34,421 nt of DNA from Candidatus Cloacimonadota bacterium (GCA_018645365.1 JABGOP010000018.1:1-34421); one strand, 5' to 3'; shown: positions 20,293 through 28,179, counted from the first letter of the stretch. The notes: a model not told the origin generated them from the sequence alone. Program-made: numbers and translations.

Positions 20293-20796
20293 TTAGCGAT
20301 ACTTCAAAATGGTGTCCACAAATTCGCGAAATGCCCCATCACCACCATTGCGACTTGTTATCAAATCTGGATCAAATTGGTCTAAAATGATGCTACTTTT
20401 TGGCATTGCAGTCAAACCGACTGATTTTAAAACATCTAAATCATTGATATCATCGCCGATATATGCTACCGCTTCTAACGAAATATTCAGCTTTTGGCAC
20501 AAAGATTTTAACCTTTTTAATTTTTCTTTTTCGCCCAAAAATAAATGCTTAATTTTTAGTTTTTCTGCTCTTCGTTTGACCATTTCGGTACTTTCGCCAG
20601 TCATAATCGCAACTGGGATTTTGTGTTTTTCCAAAATGTGCATTGCCATGCCATCGTAGGTAGAAAATGCTTTTATCGTTTCACCTTCAGCGGTGTAATA
20701 CATTTTTGCATCTGTCCAAACGCCATCAATATCGGTCGCAATCAATTTTATGTTTTTAGCATTTTTTTTGAATTTATTTTCATTAAATTTTACCAT
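20293..20796 (-). CDS. KdsC-like HAD phosphatase (candidate KDN/Neu5Ac-9-phosphate phosphatase)
   Basis: DIDGVWTDAKMYY; MTGESTEMVKRRAEKLKI; VAYIGDDINDLDVLKSVG; GGDGAFREFV. Confidence 0.85.
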   Translation of the reverse strand: MVKFNENKFKKNAKNIKLIATDIDGVWTDAKMYYTAEGETIKAFSTYDGMAMHILEKHKIPVAIMTGESTEMVKRRAEKLKIKHLFLGEKEKLKRLKSLCQKLNISLEAVAYIGDDINDLDVLKSVGLTAMPKSSIILDQFDPDLITSRNGGDGAFREFVDTILKYR

Positions 20797-21839
20797 TCGA
20801 TGTCCTCTTCATTCATTACTGTATCGGCCAAAATGTCAATTTTAGATTTTTTACCGATTAAATTTTTAATTTTCATTGGTGAAATTCCACTACCAGGACC
20901 TTTGGTGGTCAACATTTTTCTTGTAATTATATCACCTTTTTTGATATCAACGAAAGATACGATACTTTTCGCTAATTTCTTAAATATGGGTGCCTCAGAT
21001 TCTTGCATCTCCTTTTGAAAAACCCCCATTGCTTCTTCGATGTGATGAATATCTCGCACCATTTTTGCAAAGCCTTGTGGTTCAAGTGATGCCGCGTGAT
21101 CTCCACCCTTCATAGTGCGATCGAGAGTAAAATGTCGTTCGATAATTTTTGCACCCAATGCTACTGCAACTGGTGGAATGGCGATGCCTTGTTCGTGTCC
21201 AGAATACCCAATTATTGCATTTGGAAATTCAGCTTTATAGGTGTGCAAAACATTCAAATTTATTTCGTCAAATTTTGCAGGATAAGTTGAAGTGCATTGT
21301 AAAATTGCAATTTTTTGATTGAACTGCTCAACATGCTCAACGGCCTGTTTTACAATTGACATATTTGCCATTCCCGTTGATAAAATCATCGGTTTATTTT
21401 TCTTCGCAGTATGCTCTAATAATGGAAAATTAGTTAAATCTGCAGATGCCATTTTGAAAAATTGAACTCCCAATTCATCTAAAAAATCGATACTTTCTTC
21501 ATCCCAACCCGATGCTGAAAATTGAATATCCAGTTGCTTACAATAATCCAACAATTCACGATAATCCGATTCAGAAAGTTCAAGTGCATGTTTGTGTTCA
21601 CCGTAAGTTTTTCCAAAACTATTTCGATTATCATAAGACATTTCCAAGCCTTCTTTGGTCAAAATTCGACTGATTGTCCGCTTTTGCAATTTCACTGCAT
21701 CTGCACCGCAATCTTTTGCTTCGTCGATTAATTGTTTAGCAATATTTATATCGCCTTGATGGTTAATTCCAATTTCAGCAATAACAAATGTTTGTTGTTC
21801 GTCACCAACTAATTTATTTCCTAGCTTGATTGTTTTCAT
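20790..21839 (-). CDS. neuB: NeuB-family sialic acid synthase (NANS-like) with C-terminal SAF domain
   Basis: FVIAEIGINHQGDINIAKQLIDEAKDCGADAVKLQKR; FGKTYGEHKHALELSESDYRELLDY; GYSGHEQGIAIPPVAVALGAKIIERHFTLDRTMKGGDHAASLEP. Confidence 0.93.
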   Translation of the reverse strand: MKTIKLGNKLVGDEQQTFVIAEIGINHQGDINIAKQLIDEAKDCGADAVKLQKRTISRILTKEGLEMSYDNRNSFGKTYGEHKHALELSESDYRELLDYCKQLDIQFSASGWDEESIDFLDELGVQFFKMASADLTNFPLLEHTAKKNKPMILSTGMANMSIVKQAVEHVEQFNQKIAILQCTSTYPAKFDEINLNVLHTYKAEFPNAIIGYSGHEQGIAIPPVAVALGAKIIERHFTLDRTMKGGDHAASLEPQGFAKMVRDIHHIEEAMGVFQKEMQESEAPIFKKLAKSIVSFVDIKKGDIITRKMLTTKGPGSGISPMKIKNLIGKKSKIDILADTVMNEEDIEW

Positions 21840-22516
21840 TTTTTCTCCTTTAATTTTTGATATATTTTCTCTAACATTATAAAATCTATTTCGCTATCGA
21901 TTTCACCTGAATATTCTTCATCAAAAATGATATGCCCAATTTTTCCACCCAATCTATTCCCAGTCTTCTCAAAATTATCTCGACTAAAAATATACAGCGA
22001 GCCATTTTCAACATACCGAATATCTTCAGTTTTCATATCTTGTCGTCTAGGTCGATTTAAATAATTGTATTCGGCGATTGTTTTATTATCTTTAATTCTC
22101 CAAAAAAACCGATGAGTTGGAGAAATGGATAAGAGCGATTCACAACCATTTTTTATAAATTTTTCTATCGCATTTTGCACTGCATTTTTTGGTCGAATTG
22201 GGCTGGTTGCTTGCAATAAAACAATAATGTCAGGTTTAGGTGATATTTCTGAAATAGCATGTTCAATTGCAGATTCGGTCGTTGCTGTGTCTCCTGAGAT
22301 TTCATTAGGTCGCCAAATAATTTTTGCACCAGCATTTTTTGATATATCTGCAATTTCCTTATCATCAGTCGAAACATAAACAGCATTCATCAACTTCGAT
22401 TGCAACGCATGTTCAATTGAGTGAATAATTAATGGTTTTCCACCGAAATCTTTGATATTCTTTCCTGGGACACCTTTGCTGCCACCGCGTGCTGGAATTA
22501 TTGTGATGATATTCAT
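21836..22516 (-). CDS. neuA: Acylneuraminate (sialic/nonulosonic acid) cytidylyltransferase
   Basis: IIPARGGSKGVPGKNIKDFGGKPLI; VYVSTDDKEIA; LLQATSPIR; DEEYSGEIDSEIDF. Confidence 0.93.
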   Translation of the reverse strand: MNIITIIPARGGSKGVPGKNIKDFGGKPLIIHSIEHALQSKLMNAVYVSTDDKEIADISKNAGAKIIWRPNEISGDTATTESAIEHAISEISPKPDIIVLLQATSPIRPKNAVQNAIEKFIKNGCESLLSISPTHRFFWRIKDNKTIAEYNYLNRPRRQDMKTEDIRYVENGSLYIFSRDNFEKTGNRLGGKIGHIIFDEEYSGEIDSEIDFIMLEKIYQKLKEKK

Positions 22517-23130
22517 TTTAAGTAATCCTTTAATAAAACAACTTTTTTAGTTAAAAGTAATGATTCAATATACTTCTTTTCACCATCCATATTGTGTTTT
22601 GTTGCTTTTTTAACAATATTTTTTTCGATTAACCATCGCGTTAGACGATTCTCATTATAATGCGTTTGGGAGTCAATAAAGAAATCGAAACCATGGATAA
22701 CAACTTTATCAAAATTATCTAAACCCCACATTATTGATGATGTCCCAGTTGTTGGGCGAGTTACACCAATTTGTTTTTCATATTTCAACATTTTGTTGTT
22801 AGAAATTAGCTCATAATTTGAACGCTGAGTGCCAAGTCTTTTTTCTATCCGCTGATGAATTGCATCACCCTTCCTTGATAATATTTCAGCAGGGATAAAT
22901 ACTACAATTCTATCTGGTTTATCAATCCTTTTTTTCAATCCCTGATTTGCTCCATTAAACCAAATATCTGTTTTATTTCCAACATATTTCTCATATTTTT
23001 CAATTGAATAATTATTAATACGAGCAATATTGGAAAATTGGTTAATTTCTTTGCCATATTGATAATTCAATGCCGAAGAACCATTTGCAATTATTAATAA
23101 AATATTTGATGTATTTAGTAAATTACTCAT
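22513..23130 (-). CDS. Putative sialyltransferase, GT29-like (possible relation to GT42)
   Basis: L-motif-like ILLIIANGSSALNYQYGKEINQFSNIARINN...YVGNKTDIWF; S-motif-like TTGTSSIMWGLDNFDKVVIHGFDFF; THYNE; HNMDGE (HxxxxE). Adjacent to neuA/neuB. Confidence 0.72.
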   Translation of the reverse strand: MSNLLNTSNILLIIANGSSALNYQYGKEINQFSNIARINNYSIEKYEKYVGNKTDIWFNGANQGLKKRIDKPDRIVVFIPAEILSRKGDAIHQRIEKRLGTQRSNYELISNNKMLKYEKQIGVTRPTTGTSSIMWGLDNFDKVVIHGFDFFIDSQTHYNENRLTRWLIEKNIVKKATKHNMDGEKKYIESLLLTKKVVLLKDYLK

Positions 23131-23150
23131 TTTTGATATCCTAATTTAGA

Positions 23151-23170
23151 GTACTCTTATTTAAGAGTAC
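23151..23170 (-). repeat. Intra-operon hairpin upstream of the sialyltransferase gene
   Basis: gtactctt-attt-aagagtac perfect 8-bp stem in the only sizeable gap (51 bp) between msbA-like gene and kdsC-like gene. Confidence 0.6.
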
Positions 23171-23181
23171 CTTTATAAACA

Positions 23182-24261
23182 TTAATGTTCCTCTTTGTAG
23201 ATAGATCCATCATCCAATGCAACATTCCATTCTTTGACGGGTGTTTTCCAGTTTTTACCATATTTCACTTTTAAAAATTCTTCGGGATTTGATGGAACTG
23301 GAATCATTTTACCATAAAATTCTATTTCTTCTATTGAATCAAAGAAAACTTTTTTATGATATGCATTTCTATCCCAAACAACATATTTATAAACTTCTTC
23401 ATTTCGATTTGGGAGTTGACCTAAGTAATAGACAAATAAATCTAGGCATAAATCTTCTTTTAAAAAATGATTTTTTCGAGGATAAACTTTGATTACACGA
23501 TAATTTCCCAGTTGCCATAAACCATCAATTGACTTAAACTCTTTTACACTTACATAATATTGTTTCTTTAGATTTGAAATCATTTTCTTCATCTTTAAAT
23601 CAGATGAATATTTCATCCCCAAATCTAAATCATGGTCCCATGGGATTAACTTTTTATCTCTTATAGCACCAAGTAAAGTGCCACCTTCAATCCAATAATC
23701 AACATTACTATTTTTAAGAATATCATTAACATCAAGTAATAATTTTACTGCTTTTTTTTCAGATTCAGAATCGAAAGAAACTGAATGTTTTTTATAAAAA
23801 GATAACATCAAATCAGCACGATACTTATTTACAAATGATGATAAATTGTGTGGAATTTTCAAATCTAAATTATCTAAGATTTTAGTTTCTATTGCTAAAT
23901 CAGTTTTTTTCAGTTTTACATCTGCACCACCAAGATGCATTGTGAAATTTTCGTCAATAGATTTTAGTATTGAAAGGCGAATACTATCAGAATTTTTTTT
24001 GAAAAAAGTAGGCTTAAAACGAAGTCGGTAAAATAACTTGCCATTACTTTTTTTAGGCTTTATAATAATTTTATTGAAAATCAGGATTAAAAATAATTTT
24101 ACAAGTTTAATCTTAGAAAAAGGAAAAAGATATAAATGTAAATTGGGGGAATATTTGAAAATATCACCCTCAGAAAAACCAACGAGTGAATCTGCACCTA
24201 TAATATATTTTATATTGACTCTGTCTAAATTTTTTATAACTATTTTATGAAATGGTTTCAT
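23182..24261 (-). CDS. LicD/fukutin-family nucleotidyltransferase-fold protein
   Basis: VDYWIEGGTLLGAIRDKKLIPWDHDLDLGMK; C-terminal FYGKMIPVPSNPEEFLKVKYGKNWKTP. Confidence 0.87.
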   Translation of the reverse strand: MKPFHKIVIKNLDRVNIKYIIGADSLVGFSEGDIFKYSPNLHLYLFPFSKIKLVKLFLILIFNKIIIKPKKSNGKLFYRLRFKPTFFKKNSDSIRLSILKSIDENFTMHLGGADVKLKKTDLAIETKILDNLDLKIPHNLSSFVNKYRADLMLSFYKKHSVSFDSESEKKAVKLLLDVNDILKNSNVDYWIEGGTLLGAIRDKKLIPWDHDLDLGMKYSSDLKMKKMISNLKKQYYVSVKEFKSIDGLWQLGNYRVIKVYPRKNHFLKEDLCLDLFVYYLGQLPNRNEEVYKYVVWDRNAYHKKVFFDSIEEIEFYGKMIPVPSNPEEFLKVKYGKNWKTPVKEWNVALDDGSIYKEEH

Positions 24262-25322
24262 TATTCCTCTATTTGTTTTTTTTCATCAGTTTTGATAAAA
24301 TGTTCAATCATTTTCATCATTCTTTGTGATGTCTTACCATCATATTTATAGCAACTTTGCTCTGTCCAATAATTTTGTTTATCACTGATTTGATTGATAT
24401 TTTTCACTGCATTTTCAATTGCTAAATCAATTTCTTGAGGTTTAGAAGAATTCCCAAAATCCCAATCTTCATCAACATATGGAATTTTAAATGGTCTTAA
24501 TTTTCTGTCTGTTTTCATTTCTTGTTCGAGTCTCTCGTCAGAAATCCACGAATCACCCTTGCGTTTATCAACCTCTGGAAAACATCCTGGATAATTTGGT
24601 AATATCATCTGAATTACTTGCTTTTTTAAAATACTTGCTTCTGCCAAGACAGATGACACATCGCTGATAATAATATCGGCTAAATGCAAAAATTGATTTA
24701 TATTTCCATCTGTTGGCACAATTGCACCATATTTTTTTGCTAACCGATAATCGGCTGAATGTGGGACAATAATTAGATTTTCGAGGTGCTGTAAGTATTT
24801 TACATTATGTATTCCAGCATCTTTATTTCGCTTGCCACCCCACGATGGTGCAAATAAAATAATTGGTTTTTTAGAATCCAACCCTAATTTTTCACACATT
24901 TCTAACTTATTGATTTCAACTTTTAGCAAGTCATCAATTTTAGGATAACCACCCAATAAACCATTTTTAAAATCTGGGTTTATCGCTTCCATTTTTCGTT
25001 TAAAAACTTCACCTGGATAAAATAATATTGCAGATTTATGAAAGAAATTATATTTGTATGTGTAATACTTCATTGGACTTAAGCCATGCTCAATGTAGAT
25101 GTATTGCCCTTTCCAACCAGAATTTTGCAATCGATAAAGAGGTTGATCATAAGCAATTATAATTAGGTTTGAAATACCTTTCATCAATTTTCGATTACGA
25201 AAACTATGTTTATGAACTTTACTTAATTCAACATCCCAACCATTATTTTTCATTAATTGGAATAGCGGAAGAATGCTTGAGTATCCTTTTGGTGTTGAAT
25301 AAATGAAGTCTATTTTTTGCAC
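24261..25322 (-). CDS. CDP-glycerol glycerophosphotransferase family protein (TagB/TagF-like)
   Basis: YIEHGLSPMKYY; PIILFAPSWGGKR; IIVPHSADYRLA; LADIIISDVSSVLAEASILKKQVI. Confidence 0.85.
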   Translation of the reverse strand: MQKIDFIYSTPKGYSSILPLFQLMKNNGWDVELSKVHKHSFRNRKLMKGISNLIIIAYDQPLYRLQNSGWKGQYIYIEHGLSPMKYYTYKYNFFHKSAILFYPGEVFKRKMEAINPDFKNGLLGGYPKIDDLLKVEINKLEMCEKLGLDSKKPIILFAPSWGGKRNKDAGIHNVKYLQHLENLIIVPHSADYRLAKKYGAIVPTDGNINQFLHLADIIISDVSSVLAEASILKKQVIQMILPNYPGCFPEVDKRKGDSWISDERLEQEMKTDRKLRPFKIPYVDEDWDFGNSSKPQEIDLAIENAVKNINQISDKQNYWTEQSCYKYDGKTSQRMMKMIEHFIKTDEKKQIEE

Positions 25323-25720
25323 TATACTTTACCCTGTCCAGAGAGTTCTTGCTTAATTTCTGTCGTTGAGATACCTTCAGTTCGTCCTAAATAAACGACT
25401 TCACAAAATTCTTTCAAAAAATCAAATTTGCCTTTCCAATCATCGCCTATTACAAATACATCAATTTCGTGGTTTTTGACATCTGTTATTTTTTGTTTCC
25501 AATTGGTTTCAGGAATGACTTCATCTACATATTTGATAGCTTCGACAATTTTGGCACGCTCTTCAAAGGGGTGAACGCATTTTTTGTTTTTACCTAAATT
25601 AAACTCATCTGTCGAAACGGCTACAACAAGATAATCACCGAGCTTTTTTGCTCTTTTCAACAAATTTAAATGACCAATGTGAAAAAGGTCGAAAGTGCCG
25701 TATGTAATTACTTTTTTCAT
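25322..25720 (-). CDS. tagD: Glycerol-3-phosphate cytidylyltransferase (TagD-like)
   Basis: VITYGTFDLFHIGHLNLLKRAKKLGDYLVVAVSTDEFNLGKNKKCVHPFEERAKIVEAIKYVDEVIPE. Confidence 0.93.
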   Translation of the reverse strand: MKKVITYGTFDLFHIGHLNLLKRAKKLGDYLVVAVSTDEFNLGKNKKCVHPFEERAKIVEAIKYVDEVIPETNWKQKITDVKNHEIDVFVIGDDWKGKFDFLKEFCEVVYLGRTEGISTTEIKQELSGQGKV

Positions 25721-27615
25721 TTTTCTTTGAATTGCATCTCGTGCAATTTTTTGTATTTTTCACAAGTTTTTAGGAGTTCGGTATGTTTACCAATTTCGAT
25801 AATTTTGCCATTGTCCATTACCACGATTTTATCAGAAGACAGAATTGTGGATAAGCGGTGTGCGATTACGATGACCGTTCGATTTTTGGTGGCTTGTTCG
25901 ATTGCTTTTTGCACTTTGTGTTCTGCCTCAGAATCGAGTGCACTGGTTGCTTCATCAAAAATTAAGATGGGAGGATTGCCCACGATTGCCCTCGCGATGC
26001 ATAATCGCTGTTTTTGTCCGCCAGAAAAGTTTGAGCCTTTTACCGAAAGCTGGGAGTTATAATTTTTAGGTAATTTTTCGATAAATTCATCTGCATAAGC
26101 AATTTTTGCAACTTTTTTGATTTCATCATCGCTAATTTTGCTGAGTGAACCGTAACGAATATTTTCGGCAATTGTTTCTGAAAATAAGATAGATTCTTGC
26201 GTTACTGTTCCCATTAAAGTTCGTAAATTTCGTAATTTGAAATTTTTCACATTTTCGCGATCAATCAAGATTTCACCTGAATCCACATCGTACATTCGCG
26301 TTAAAAGGTTGATGAGAGTTGTTTTTCCCGAGCCACTATTTCCAACTAAAGCTATTTTCTCACCTTTATTTATGGTGAAATTGATGTTAATTAAAATTTT
26401 CGTGGTTGGTGTGTAAGAAAAACTTACATTTTTGAACTCGATTATTTGCTCAAAAGTTGCTTTTTTGATTGGATTTTTAGTTTCTGTAATTTCTGAAGTT
26501 CGGTCGATAATTTCCGAAATTCTATCTAAGGAAACATTTGCTTTTTTGATGTTTGCGTAGATTTTCGTAAGTACTTTCATCGGGTGCTGAATGGAGAAAA
26601 TAGCCAGCATAAAAGCGATAAAGCTTCCGAATGAAAAGTTGAGGTTTGGGTTCAAAACTTGATTTCCGCCGATGATGAGAATGATGACGCCCGTTGTAAC
26701 ACCGATTGTCTCCGAAAGTGGAACATTGAATGCACTGTAAGCTACTGATTTTCGCCAATATTTGAAATGTAATTTATTGATTTCGCGAAATTTAGTCATC
26801 TCGAATTTTTCGCGAGAAAAAGCTTTTACGATACGCATATTATTGAGTTTTTCCTCAACATTCGAGAACATATTTGATGACTGTTGCTGAATTCGTTTTG
26901 AATATTTTTTTATTTTATTTCCCAAAAAATAGAGAATTAAACTGAAAATCGGGAATAATATCAAACTGATGAGGAATAGTTTTGCGTTGATGAAAATAGC
27001 GATGCGTGCAAAAACGAAAATGAGGATAATGTTTTTGAGTGATTCAAAAATAGAGGTAACCAAAAAATTACCAATGATATCCACATCTGAAACCATTCTA
27101 ACGAGTGAATCGCCGACTTTGTTTTTGTTGAAGAATGCCAAAGATTGGTACAAATACTTACGATAAATGAGATTGCGAATATCTTTGATTGTGTGTCCTC
27201 GCAGATTGGCAAACAAAATTCTTTGTCCAAAAAAGAAGAAATTTTTCAGTAAAGTTATCGACAGTAACGAACCACCAATAATCCATAAAAGAAGGTGGCT
27301 ATCGGTTTTTTCTAAAATAAGACTAAGGTTGTCCAAAAGAGGTTGGAGTGTATCTTTATTGGACATTTTCAGCAAACTTCCGTATTGTGATGTGAATGCG
27401 GAAATTGTTTCTGTTACCGCATTCCAAAATGCAGGAAAATTAGTGTAAATTATTTGGTTGGTCGTTTTTTTGAAAACATTATCCATCAGTGGAATTGCCA
27501 AAGTGATGCTGGCTCCACTGAAAATTGCAAATCCAACCATAAAGAACAACCCCGAAATGAGATAGTTCCAATGTTGGAGCGTAATTTTCAAAATTCTTTT
27601 CATGTTTTTCATCAA
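25717..27615 (-). CDS. MsbA-like ABC exporter (fused TMD-NBD)
   Basis: Walker A GNSGSGKTT; signature NFSGGQKQR; Walker B ILIFDEATSALD; H-loop IAHRLST; N-terminal TM region. Confidence 0.93.
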   Translation of the reverse strand: MMKNMKRILKITLQHWNYLISGLFFMVGFAIFSGASITLAIPLMDNVFKKTTNQIIYTNFPAFWNAVTETISAFTSQYGSLLKMSNKDTLQPLLDNLSLILEKTDSHLLLWIIGGSLLSITLLKNFFFFGQRILFANLRGHTIKDIRNLIYRKYLYQSLAFFNKNKVGDSLVRMVSDVDIIGNFLVTSIFESLKNIILIFVFARIAIFINAKLFLISLILFPIFSLILYFLGNKIKKYSKRIQQQSSNMFSNVEEKLNNMRIVKAFSREKFEMTKFREINKLHFKYWRKSVAYSAFNVPLSETIGVTTGVIILIIGGNQVLNPNLNFSFGSFIAFMLAIFSIQHPMKVLTKIYANIKKANVSLDRISEIIDRTSEITETKNPIKKATFEQIIEFKNVSFSYTPTTKILININFTINKGEKIALVGNSGSGKTTLINLLTRMYDVDSGEILIDRENVKNFKLRNLRTLMGTVTQESILFSETIAENIRYGSLSKISDDEIKKVAKIAYADEFIEKLPKNYNSQLSVKGSNFSGGQKQRLCIARAIVGNPPILIFDEATSALDSEAEHKVQKAIEQATKNRTVIVIAHRLSTILSSDKIVVMDNGKIIEIGKHTELLKTCEKYKKLHEMQFKEK

Positions 27616-27694
27616 TGTTTTCCACCAATTTATTTAAAAAAGAAAAATTTATGATTGGGTGTTTATGTCAATAAGAAATTAGCGGGTAGGAAGA

Positions 27695-27793
27695 ATGGCT
27701 AACTTATTTAGAAAAAATCCTTTACAAAGAAAAGCCTATTTTTTCCGTTGCACAACGCACTGGAAATGGTGTGATAAAAATAAAGGAGGATGA
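27695..27793 (+). CDS. Candidate 32-aa leader/small protein upstream of rpsO
   Basis: Own translation [32 protein letters not shown]; purine-rich GGTAGGAAGA upstream; stop lies between rpsO SD and ATG. Confidence 0.35.
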   Translation: MANLFRKNPLQRKAYFFRCTTHWKWCDKNKGG

Positions 27794-27797
27794 TAAA

Positions 27798-28067
27798 ATG
27801 GCATTAACAAACCAAGCTAAAACGGCTGTCATGGTAGAGTTTAAACTCCATGATTCAGATACTGGATCACCCGAAGTTCAGGTTGCACTCATTACGGAAA
27901 GAATTAAATCGATCACCGAACATTTGAAAATTCACAAGAAAGATTTTCATTCTAGACGCGGGCTTTTGCAGTTAATCGGAAGACGAAGAAGATTGTTGAA
28001 ATATCTTAGCAATAAAGATGTGAAGCGATATCGTGAACTGATTAAATCTCTCGGACTTCGTAAATAA
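27798..28067 (+). CDS. rpsO: 30S ribosomal protein S15 (start reassigned from 27771 to 27798)
   Basis: [39 protein letters not shown]; aaaggagg SD. Confidence 0.98.
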   Translation: MALTNQAKTAVMVEFKLHDSDTGSPEVQVALITERIKSITEHLKIHKKDFHSRRGLLQLIGRRRRLLKYLSNKDVKRYRELIKSLGLRK

Positions 28068-28079
28068 AATGGAACTTGG

Positions 28080-28105
28080 TAGAGGGTGAATTAATTCACC
28101 CTCTA
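28080..28105 (+). terminator. Hairpin terminator/attenuator after rpsO
   Basis: tagagggtgaa-ttaa-ttcaccctcta followed by tcgttttt. Confidence 0.85.
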
Positions 28106-28132
28106 TCGTTTTTGAACGGGTGGGGAATGCTT

Positions 28133-28179
28133 AGCAATAAACTAAATCTAATTTTGAGAATTGGTTTTAGTTTATTGCT
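28133..28179 (+). promoter_or_regulatory. Long hairpin in the pnp 5' leader
   Basis: agcaataaactaaa (28133-28146) pairs perfectly with tttagtttattgct (28166-28179); inner partial pairing extends the helix. Confidence 0.75.

Noticed and set aside
19061-21018. Plus-strand ORFs over kdtA/HAD/neuB (19061..19246, 19462..19746, 19496..19891, 20309..20659, 20623..21018)
   Set aside because: Antisense shadows of conserved genes.
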